A stretch of DNA of 64,000 bases, from NCBI RefSeq assembly GCF_009755225.1, contig NZ_WQKZ01000003.1, positions 1 through 64,000 of the forward strand, given 5' to 3'. The DNA is from Hymenobacter ginkgonis (GTDB lineage Bacteria > Bacteroidota > Bacteroidia > Cytophagales > Hymenobacteraceae). Both the position numbers and the translations under genes were made by a program. The notes below the pieces were generated by a model. The model saw nothing but the letters and a program-made list of their open reading frames with translations. It made no database searches and was not told the DNA's origin. Positions 45,648 to 52,080 of this stretch are shown here, piece after piece; position 1 is the stretch's first letter; every line of letters starts with the position of its first letter.

Positions 45648-45754
45648 ACTGAAGGTAACTTGCAAACAATGAGTTGAAAAGGCTGGTCTGCGCAAAGCAG
45701 AGGGGTAGGGCTTTCGCTGAGTGCAGCAGGCACGTTAGAAAGCCAGCGGCAGCT
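45648..45754 (-). promoter_or_regulatory. candidate attenuator between the Cys leader and the receptor gene
   Basis: In RNA sense, CGCUGGCUUUC (45748-45738) faces CAGCGAAAGCC (45719-45709). CGCUG:CAGCG and GGCUUUC:GAAAGCC cannot both form as a simple stem, so the two are alternative or pseudoknotted pairings, directly downstream of the Cys-codon leader. A small hairpin UCUGC/GCAGA follows. No U-run was seen. Pairings found by eye only. Confidence 0.35.
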
Positions 45755-45817
45755 TCAACAACAGCACCCAGCGAGGCTGGACGTGGCAAGTATTTTCAGG
45801 AGGAAGAGGGGTTTCAT
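45755..45817 (-). CDS. 20-residue leader peptide ending Cys-Cys-Cys-stop
   Basis: ATG 45817 to TGA 45755. Begins MKPLFLLKIL and ends SLAGCCC followed directly by stop (codons TGC TGT TGT TGA). It sits 107 bases upstream of the TonB receptor-cysI-TauE operon. Two readings: a cysteine-responsive leader peptide whose translation stalls when Cys-tRNA is scarce (as shown for polycysteine upstream frames in mycobacteria), or a chance frame that mimics a lipobox (SLAGC). Its position before sulfur genes and the similar frame before cysH favour the first. Confidence 0.5.
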   Translation of the reverse strand: MKPLFLLKILATSSLAGCCC

Positions 45818-45880
45818 GCGTGGTTTGCCCTTTGTGAGGGGGTAGAGAGGTAATTAAGTAATTGAATTATAAATCTTTGA

Positions 45881-45981
45881 AAAGAACGTCATGCTGAGCA
45901 AAGCACCACGCAGGTGGCGGTAATCCAATCGGTGCAACGAGACGAGCGAGATGCTTCGCTTTGCTCAGCATGACGTTCTTT
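45881..45981. repeat. REP-like palindrome R5 (long form)
   Basis: 24-base perfect outer arms (AAAGAACGTCATGCTGAGCA... / complement ending TTCTTT) with a less symmetric interior. It lies between the cysJ end and the receptor leader and probably terminates the cysHDNJ transcript (T-run on both sides). Confidence 0.8.
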
Positions 45982-46023
45982 TTTAAATGTTTATAATGGA
46001 GATTTTAGTGAATAACTAGTTGA

Positions 46024-47841
46024 TTAGTAGACGTCTTCTAAGTAGCGGCGCTGCTTTTTGAGATTTTTCACGTAGGCGGCGGCTTCCTCGACCGAGAAGC
46101 CGGCTTCTTTTTGCACTACCTGAGTAAGCGCCGTTTGCACGGCTCCGCCGAGGCGATTTTTGTCGCCGCAGACGTAGAGTTGCGCGCCGTTTTCGAGCCA
46201 GCCGAATACGTCGCGGCTATTTTCGAGTAGGCGGTCCTGCACGTACACTTTCTCGGCCTGGTCGCGCGAGAAGGCCACGTCGAGCCGGGCCAGCCCGCCA
46301 CGCTTGAGGTGCTGCTGCCACTCGGCCTGGTAGAGGAAGTCGGTGGTGAAATGCGGGTTGCCAAACAGCAGCCAGTTGCGGCCGGTGGCGCCCAGCTCCA
46401 CCCGCTCTTCCACAAACGCCCGAAACGGCGCAATGCCCGTGCCCGCGCCTATCATGATGACGTCGGTGCCGGCAGCTTGCGGCAGCTTGAAGTATTCGTT
46501 GTGCTCCACGAATACCCGCACCTCGTCGCCCACCGCTACGCGGTCGGCCAAAAACGACGAGCACACGCCGTGCTTGCGCCGCCCAAAGGCCTCGTAGCGC
46601 ACGGCGCCCACCGTGAGGTGTACTTCCTCGGGGTGCGCTAGCAGGCTACTGGCGATGGAGTAGGCGCGGGTGGGTAGGGGCCGCAAGGTATCGGCTAGGG
46701 CCTGCGCCGTAAGCTGGTCGCTGGGAAACTCGGTGAGCAAATCGGCCACGTCGCGGCCGTAGAGGTAGGGCTGGAGGCGCGCCGTATCGGCCAGTAAGCT
46801 GTGCAGCTCGGCGTGCGGCGCCAAGACGACGTAGCGCTCCAACACGTCACGCGTGAGTACCGTAAGCTCGCGGCGGCCGGCCAGCGCGGCGGCGAGGGGT
46901 AGGCTTTCGTCGCCTACTTGCACGGGGCTAGTGTCGCTGAGGCGCGCGGCGCGCAACACCTCCTCCACCAACGGGTGCTGGTTGACGGGCACCACGGCCA
47001 GCGCGTCGCCGGGCGCGTAGTGCAGGCCCGCGCCCGCCAGGTCGAGCTCGAGGTGGTACGTCTCCTTATCCGAGCCGCGGCCGTTGAGTTGAATGCTTTC
47101 CAGAATTCGCGCCTTCCAAGGATTGGCGTGGGTGTACTCGGCCACTGGCGCTACCAGCGTAGCTGGTACTACACTTGCCAAGGTGGGGGTAGGGGCCGGG
47201 GTCGCTGGGGCAGCGGCACCCGCTATTTTTTCTAGCACGGCTTCTACCCATTGCGCGGCGGGGGCCTTATAAGCCACGTCGGCATCTACGCGGTCGAGCA
47301 GGCGGGTGCCGCCCAACTCGGCCAGACGCTGGTCAAATTCCTTCCCCGTTTGGCAGTAGTGCAGGTAGCTTTTATCGCCCAGCGCCAGCACCGAGTAGCG
47401 CAGGTTGGGCAGCTTCGGCGCCCGCGGGCCGTTGATAAAGCTGTAGAGGTCTTCGGCCGCGATGGGCGGCTCGCCTTCGCCGTGCGTGCTCACTATCACT
47501 AGCAAGTTTTGCTCTTGCGCCAACTGCCGGGTAGGGTAGTCGTTCATGTCGCGCACCTCGGCCGTGAGGCCGCGAGTAGCGGCAGCGGCGGCGGCTTGCT
47601 CGGCTATTTTCTTGCCATTGCCGGTGTGCGAGCCGTAAAGAATGGTGAGCTTCTCAACGGGCTTGGCGGCCGGAGCAGCTGCCACTAGCGCTGGCGCTAA
47701 GGCAGCCGTTACTCCGCTGCCTGCATTCGTAGCCTGCCCATAGAAGTAGCCGCTCAGCCACACCAACTGTTGCGGCGAGAGGCCGGCGGTAAGTTGTTGC
47801 AAAGCCGCTTCATCAAAGCCGGCCGGTAGGGTAGGGAGCAT
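46024..47841 (-). CDS. cysJ: sulfite reductase flavoprotein subunit
   Basis: 605 residues. Flavodoxin domain (~65-205: ILYGSHTGNGKKIAEQ, STHGEGEPP), FAD domain of the ferredoxin-reductase type (~235-450, with RAYSIASS and GVCSSFLADR), and NADPH domain (MIGAGTGIAPFRAFVEER, YVCGDKNRLGGAV), ending in the typical YLEDVY. Passes electrons from NADPH to CysI. Last gene of the cysH operon, 105 bases after cysN, while its partner cysI lies in the next operon. Confidence 0.93.
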   Translation of the reverse strand: MLPTLPAGFDEAALQQLTAGLSPQQLVWLSGYFYGQATNAGSGVTAALAPALVAAAPAAKPVEKLTILYGSHTGNGKKIAEQAAAAAATRGLTAEVRDMNDYPTRQLAQEQNLLVIVSTHGEGEPPIAAEDLYSFINGPRAPKLPNLRYSVLALGDKSYLHYCQTGKEFDQRLAELGGTRLLDRVDADVAYKAPAAQWVEAVLEKIAGAAAPATPAPTPTLASVVPATLVAPVAEYTHANPWKARILESIQLNGRGSDKETYHLELDLAGAGLHYAPGDALAVVPVNQHPLVEEVLRAARLSDTSPVQVGDESLPLAAALAGRRELTVLTRDVLERYVVLAPHAELHSLLADTARLQPYLYGRDVADLLTEFPSDQLTAQALADTLRPLPTRAYSIASSLLAHPEEVHLTVGAVRYEAFGRRKHGVCSSFLADRVAVGDEVRVFVEHNEYFKLPQAAGTDVIMIGAGTGIAPFRAFVEERVELGATGRNWLLFGNPHFTTDFLYQAEWQQHLKRGGLARLDVAFSRDQAEKVYVQDRLLENSRDVFGWLENGAQLYVCGDKNRLGGAVQTALTQVVQKEAGFSVEEAAAYVKNLKKQRRYLEDVY

Positions 47842-47946
47842 AAAAATAAGATACTGATTCGGTTAAGCACCTAAAGCGTAGCGCTGTTGGTATAAATATC
47901 CGGCATTTGCCGCGCCCGGTGCCAATCGGGGGCCGTTCGTTAGCTA

Positions 47947-49242
47947 TTAGATAGAGAAGGCAGGCTCGACGGGGACTTCCTGGGTGAAATATTCGGGGTC
48001 GGTAGCCGTGACGAGGCCAGCGGCGAGGGTCGCCCCGGTTTGGTCATCTACTAGAATAAAAGCTCCGGTCTGGCGGTTCTGGCGGTACTCGTCGGCCACC
48101 AGCGGAATCGCCGTTTTGAGGCGCACCCGCACAATGTCGTTGAGCTTAGCCTCGTCGGTGCCCATGCTTTCGTAGGTTTCGATGTTGGTTTTCTGCAAAA
48201 TAGCCGTCACCGAAGCTTTCACTACTGCCGAGTGGTGCTGCACCAGAAGCTTGCGGCCAGCGCGCAGAGGCCGCTCGTCCATCCAGCAGAGGGTAGCCTC
48301 CAACTCGCGCACCACCGACGGGTGGCCGCTCACGGGCACAATAGAATCGCCGCGGCTCACGTCGATGTCATCGCGCAGGTGCAGCACTACTGCTTGCGGA
48401 GCTTCAGCCAGCGTCACTTCTTTTTGGCCTACTTCAATGGCCTTTAGCACCGTTTCGAGGCCCGAAGGCAGGATGCGTACCCGGTCGCCTACCCGGTACA
48501 CGCCGCTCTGGATGCGGCCGGCGTAGCCGCGGTAATCGGGCAGCGCCTCGGTCTGGGGCCGAATGACGTATTGCACCTGGAAGCGCGGCTCGTGCGGGTT
48601 GGCATCGGCCGCGGCGGGCACGCTTTCGAGGTGCGCCAGCAGGCTAGGGCCGCTGTACCAGGCCAGGTGCTTTGAGGGCCGCACCACGTTGTCGCCGTTC
48701 AGGGCGCTCATCGGGATGGCCACTACGTTATTAATTTTCAGGTAATCGGCAATAGCCTGGTAGTCGGCTACTATCTTATTGAAAATCTGCTCGTCGTAAC
48801 CTACCAAATCCAGCTTATTTACAGCCAGCACAAAGTGCCGGATGCCCAGCAGCGAGGCCAAGAGCGTGTGTCGGCGCGTTTGTTCAATTACGCCCTGGCG
48901 CGCGTCTACCAGCACAATGGCCAAGTCGGCGTTGCTGGCGCCCGTCACCATGTTGCGGGTGTACTGCACGTGGCCTGGCGCGTCGGTGATGATAAACTTG
49001 CGGCGGGGGGTAGTAAAATACTTGTGCGCCACATCAATCGTGATGCCTTGCTCGCGCTCGGCCTTGAGGCCATCGGTGAGCAGCGCCAGGTCCACGGCGT
49101 CGCCGTTGGTGGCATTGCGCTTCTTTTCGAGCGTTGCCAGCACATCCAGCGACACCGAGTCGCTGTCGTACAACAGCCGGCCAATCAGCGTGCTCTTGCC
49201 GTCATCGACGCTGCCGCAGGTTATAAATCGTAATAAGTCCAC
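47947..49242 (-). CDS. cysN: sulfate adenylyltransferase subunit 1 (GTPase)
   Basis: 431 residues from GTG 49242. Translation-factor-type GTPase: G1 GSVDDGKS (10-17), G3 DAPGHVQY, G4 NKLDL, followed by two beta-barrel domains. No C-terminal APS kinase domain, which agrees with an APS-reducing pathway. With CysD it makes APS from ATP and sulfate at the cost of GTP. 24-base gap after cysD. Confidence 0.95.
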   Translation of the reverse strand: MDLLRFITCGSVDDGKSTLIGRLLYDSDSVSLDVLATLEKKRNATNGDAVDLALLTDGLKAEREQGITIDVAHKYFTTPRRKFIITDAPGHVQYTRNMVTGASNADLAIVLVDARQGVIEQTRRHTLLASLLGIRHFVLAVNKLDLVGYDEQIFNKIVADYQAIADYLKINNVVAIPMSALNGDNVVRPSKHLAWYSGPSLLAHLESVPAAADANPHEPRFQVQYVIRPQTEALPDYRGYAGRIQSGVYRVGDRVRILPSGLETVLKAIEVGQKEVTLAEAPQAVVLHLRDDIDVSRGDSIVPVSGHPSVVRELEATLCWMDERPLRAGRKLLVQHHSAVVKASVTAILQKTNIETYESMGTDEAKLNDIVRVRLKTAIPLVADEYRQNRQTGAFILVDDQTGATLAAGLVTATDPEYFTQEVPVEPAFSI

Positions 49243-49266
49243 TGTCTTAGAAATTAACTGCTTAGC

Positions 49267-50181
49267 TTAAAAATACCCGTTGCGCTTGCGGTCTTCCATG
49301 CCCGTCTCCGACAGGTTGTCGTCGAGGCGGGTAGCGCCGCGCTCGCTCACCTTGGCCACCAGAATATCCTGGATGATGTCGTCGATGGTGGTAGCGTCGC
49401 TTTCCACGGCGGCGGTGCAAGTCGAGTCGCCCACGGTGCGGAAACGCACGCGGCGGCTCACGATTTCGTCGGTTTCGTCGAGGTGCAGGTGCTCGCTGAG
49501 GCCGAGTAGCTGGCCGCTGGGCAGCACCACGCACTCACGCTCGTGCGAAAAATATATTTCGGGCAGCTCGATGTTTTCGCGCTGGATGTAGTTCCACACG
49601 TCGAGCTCCGTCCAGTTAGAAATTGGGAACACGCGCACGTTTTCGCCCTTTTGAATACGACCGTTGTAGATGTTCCACAGCTCGGGGCGCTGGCGGCGCG
49701 GGTCCCACTGCCCAAACTCGTCGCGCACCGAAAAAATCCGCTCTTTAGCGCGGGCCTTTTCCTCGTCGCGGCGGGCGCCCCCAATGCAGGCGTCAAACTC
49801 AAACTCCTCAATTACATCAAGCAGCGTATAGGTTTGCAGCGGGTTGCGGCTCGGATACTTGCCTCCCGGCTCGCGCAGGCCACGCTCCCGAATAGTGTCC
49901 TCCACCTTCCGCACAATCAGCTTTTCGCCCAGCTGGGCAGCCAGCTTGTCGCGGAAAGCAATAACTTCCTCAAAATTGTGGCCCGTATCGACGTGCACCA
50001 GTGGAAACGGAAATTTACCCGGCCGAAACGCTTTTTCAGCCAGCCGTGTGAGGGCAATAGAGTCTTTACCACCCGAAAACAGCAGCGCAGGTCGCTCGAA
50101 CTGGCCTGCTACTTCGCGCAAAATATGAATAGCTTCGGCCTCAAGCCGGTCGAGGTAATCGAGATGAATGGGGGTAGGCAT
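49267..50181 (-). CDS. cysD: sulfate adenylyltransferase subunit 2
   Basis: 304 residues. PP-loop ATP pyrophosphatase SGGKDS (~36-41), family-specific FPLVHVDTGHNF, IGGARRDEEKARAKERIFS and WTELDVWNYIQREN, and the C-terminal GRATR/RKRNGYF type ending. Catalytic partner of CysN. 66 bases after cysH. Confidence 0.96.
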   Translation of the reverse strand: MPTPIHLDYLDRLEAEAIHILREVAGQFERPALLFSGGKDSIALTRLAEKAFRPGKFPFPLVHVDTGHNFEEVIAFRDKLAAQLGEKLIVRKVEDTIRERGLREPGGKYPSRNPLQTYTLLDVIEEFEFDACIGGARRDEEKARAKERIFSVRDEFGQWDPRRQRPELWNIYNGRIQKGENVRVFPISNWTELDVWNYIQRENIELPEIYFSHERECVVLPSGQLLGLSEHLHLDETDEIVSRRVRFRTVGDSTCTAAVESDATTIDDIIQDILVAKVSERGATRLDDNLSETGMEDRKRNGYF

Positions 50182-50247
50182 TAGCTTAGTGAATAAGGGC
50201 CCAGTGCTAGGGCATCTTTAAGAATAGAATAGATGAGCGAAAGCGCT

Positions 50248-51012
50248 TTAGCTCGGTAGTTGTTCGACCACCGGGTCGAGGCCCTGGTGCTCGGTTTCGG
50301 CGGTGCTGTGCAGGCCACACTCCTTGGCAGCCGCCTCCTCCCACCACCAGCGCCCAGCGCGGAAGTCTTCGCCTGGCTGGATGGCCCGTGTGCAGGGCGC
50401 GCAACCAATACTCACAAACCCCTTCTGGTGCAAGGGATTAACGGGGATGCCGTTTTGCTGTGCATAGGCCACGCACTGCTCCCAAGTCCAGTCGAAGAGT
50501 GGGTGCACCTTCACGAGCTGGTGGCCGGCATCCCACTCAGCGCGCTCCATATGCTGGCGATTGGCCGACTGCTCGGCCCGGATGCCTGTCACCCACACGT
50601 GCTGGCCGGCCAGCGCCCGCCCCAGCGGCTCCACCTTGCGGATGTAGCAGCACTCCTTGCGGTTGTCGATGCTCTCGTAGAAACTGTTGGGACCTTTTTG
50701 CAGCATGAGCGCCTCCACGCTAGCCGTGACGGGCGCAAATACCTCTATGGGTTGCCCATAGCGTAGCAGCGTCTTGTTCCAGGTTGAATAGGTCTCCTGG
50801 AAATTGCGGCCCGTATCGAGCGTAAATACCCGAATGGGCAGGTTGTGTTCAAAAATAAAGTGGCTGATTATCTGGTCTTCCAGACCAAAAGATGTGGAGA
50901 AGATGGCCTTGCCCGGAAAACGGTCGGCCAGCATAGTCAGCGTTTCGAGCACCGAGTGCTCGGGCAAATAATGACGCAGGTCATCGACCAGCTCCGCTTG
51001 CGATAGTTCCAT
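50248..51012 (-). CDS. cysH: adenylylsulfate (APS/PAPS) reductase, [4Fe-4S] type
   Basis: 254 residues from ATG 51012. The frame is open further upstream but those residues are not family-like. PP-loop-type fold with SFGLEDQ, TLDTGR, four cluster cysteines Cys121-Cys122 (KECCYIRK) and Cys204/Cys207 (GCAPC), and catalytic Cys232 in KECGLH. The Cys-Cys/CxxC set marks the APS-reducing iron-sulfur type rather than the cluster-free PAPS type, which fits the lack of APS kinase in CysN. Reduces APS to sulfite. First gene of the operon behind the SAM-I riboswitch. Confidence 0.95.
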   Translation of the reverse strand: MELSQAELVDDLRHYLPEHSVLETLTMLADRFPGKAIFSTSFGLEDQIISHFIFEHNLPIRVFTLDTGRNFQETYSTWNKTLLRYGQPIEVFAPVTASVEALMLQKGPNSFYESIDNRKECCYIRKVEPLGRALAGQHVWVTGIRAEQSANRQHMERAEWDAGHQLVKVHPLFDWTWEQCVAYAQQNGIPVNPLHQKGFVSIGCAPCTRAIQPGEDFRAGRWWWEEAAAKECGLHSTAETEHQGLDPVVEQLPS

Positions 51013-51180
51013 AAAAGAGGGGGGTAGGGGCGCTAAGCCAACAACCAGAGCGCTGAGTGGGCCGGGCCGCCAGCGTGTGCGTGCTTCCTGCTGCCAACAC
51101 TGGCCTTGGGCCAAGAGAGTAGGATAGCACTAGCAGCTGCTAGGCCCAGAAAACCGCCGGAAGCAAGGGGGACTTTTGCT
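51013..51180 (-). promoter_or_regulatory. cysH 5' leader, distal part with palindromes
   Basis: Between the Cys-rich frame and cysH. In RNA sense: GGGCC...GGCCC enclosing the perfect palindrome CTAGCAGCTGCTAG, and then the 9-mer CACTCAGCG (51059-51051), which also occurs in the receptor leader (45723-45715) near a CCCTACCCC word in both. Possibly shared antiterminator or control elements; structure not computed. Confidence 0.35.
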
Positions 51181-51297
51181 CTAACAACCAGCAAAGCCGC
51201 CCGTCATACAGACGGTCAGGCAGGGCATACAACAACACGCCAGCAGCAAAGTAGGGGCGGGGGTGTTGAAAATGCGGGGGTTACTAGAGCAGCACAC
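51181..51297 (-). CDS. cysteine-rich leader frame between SAM-I riboswitch and cysH (8 Cys in 38 residues)
   Basis: Open from GTG 51297 to TAG 51181. Begins MCCSSNPRIF, middle TLLLACCCMPCLTVC, ends GGFAGC-stop. Alternative starts: TTG 51249 (22 residues, 6 Cys) or ATG 51228 (15 residues, 3 Cys); all end in Cys-stop, like the leader at 45755. The GTG lies 6 bases after the last pair of the riboswitch P1 stem, inside the region an expression platform would use. Probably a cysteine-sensing leader peptide; a chance frame in TGC/TGT-repeat sequence cannot be ruled out. Confidence 0.5.
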   Translation of the reverse strand: MCCSSNPRIFNTPAPTLLLACCCMPCLTVCMTGGFAGC

Positions 51298-51303
51298 GGC
51301 AAC

Positions 51304-51423
51304 TTGTTTTTATATAGCCAGGAGTAAGGTTTCTTGGCCTTCGGTTGGCACCGTTCCAGCAAATGGCTGGGGGTTGCCGGCGGTTCATCGAGCCTGTCTC
51401 TCCGCGCCTCTGTATAAAAACAA
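51304..51423 (-). ncRNA. SAM-I (S-box) riboswitch controlling cysHDNJ
   Basis: In RNA sense the aptamer reads AGAGGCGCGGAGAGACAGGC, then UCGAUGAACCGCCGGCAACC, a CCAGC/GCUGG hairpin, GGUGCCAA, and a AAGG/CCUU hairpin. These are the S-box core blocks (AGAG, GRAGGGACNGGC, GAAnC, GCAACC, GGUGCnAA). P1 is closed by UUGUUUUUAUA (51423-51413) with UAUAAAAACAA (51314-51304), 11 perfect pairs. SAM-I normally shuts off genes of sulfur and methionine supply when SAM is abundant. Aptamer recognition is strong; the switch mechanism downstream is not identified. Confidence 0.9.
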
Positions 51424-51450
51424 TCCTTCGACTAAGAGGAATTGATTCGG

Positions 51451-51458
51451 CAAAGATA
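51451..51458 (-). promoter_or_regulatory. cys operon promoter -7 box TATCTTTG
   Basis: Exact TAnnTTTG, 28 bases upstream of the riboswitch. A TTTTGG (51479-51484) lies 20 bases further upstream, the spacing of the Bacteroidota -33 element. Confidence 0.7.
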
Positions 51459-51681
51459 CTGCCACAAGCTGCGTACTTCCAAAATGCCCGCTTGGCTCAG
51501 CCAGTGTCTAGGGTAAATAGCAGCTAGGTAGCTAAGCTAAACAGTCAGCCAACGCTGGCTAAACAACAATAAGACTATAAAAGGAGGTGGCTGCCCATGG
51601 CAATGCTACCACGCCATTGAATTTAACTGAAAGGCTTAGAAACGTGAAATGTACCTAATTAAAAGTAGGTAGAAACGCGAT

Positions 51682-51712
51682 TTATACGTACATATTTTAT
51701 AATTATACGTAC
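51682..51712. promoter_or_regulatory. two direct repeats TTATACGTAC spaced two helical turns
   Basis: TTATACGTAC at 51682-51691 and 51703-51712, start-to-start distance 21 bases, each with a TACGTA core, followed by a T8 run. This is the geometry of tandem response-regulator sites (for example LytTR-type). Upstream of the kinase gene. Confidence 0.45.
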
Positions 51713-51862
51713 CTTTTTTTTAAGTATTCTAGGATGGCTAAATCCGTATTTCACGAATAATGGTTCATGGGTTGATTGTTGAACTTTGTAAGTGTCAACC
51801 TCACGCGCCTCTTTCTGAAAGGGGGCTACTGAACGTTTGCCTACACATCTACCTCTTCTGCT

Positions 51863-51970
51863 ATGAAAAATAACTATTCTTTCAACCTTCCTGCCACTTG
51901 CAAGCTAGTGCTTTCTACGGCGCTGCTTGATTTCTTGCCCGGTGCTCCGTGCCTGGTCTTGAGGGGGTAG
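51863..51970 (+). CDS. possible 35-residue peptide upstream of the kinase
   Basis: ATG 51863 to TAG 51970. Starts MKNNYSFNLP, has a moderately hydrophobic middle (KLVLSTALLDFLPG) and two Cys. Could be a remnant of a secreted protein gene or a leader; no family recognised. Confidence 0.2.
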   Translation: MKNNYSFNLPATCKLVLSTALLDFLPGAPCLVLRG

Positions 51971-52080
51971 CACCCCCAGCCCCGCGCGGCCAATGGCAGC
52001 GCTGGACAAGCAAGAAATTATTTTGAGTACCGCCAGCTCTGCGTGGGCTGCCTGTACCCTTCCTAAACAAGTAACGCAGC

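Larger units (their letters stand above)
51459..52080. other. 622-base gene-poor region between cys promoter and histidine kinase
   Basis: No convincing long frame. Contains the hairpin AGCCA-ACGC-TGGCT near 51547, an unusual AAAGGAGGT followed by a 7-codon frame (ATG 51597), AT-rich DNA at 51620-51760 with a 21-base-spaced direct repeat (separate entry), and a 35-codon frame (51863-51970). The kinase promoter must lie here; no exact TAnnTTTG was found close to its ATG. Confidence 0.6.

Noticed and set aside
45648..46020. Cobalamin or SAM riboswitch in front of the TonB receptor
   Set aside because: I looked for the B12-box and S-box core blocks and did not find them; only the Cys leader, competing stems and R5 are present.
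51597..51620. 7-codon frame behind a strong AAAGGAGGT
   Set aside because: Shine-Dalgarno sequences are little used in Bacteroidota, the frame is very short and no downstream partner gene follows on that strand within reach.
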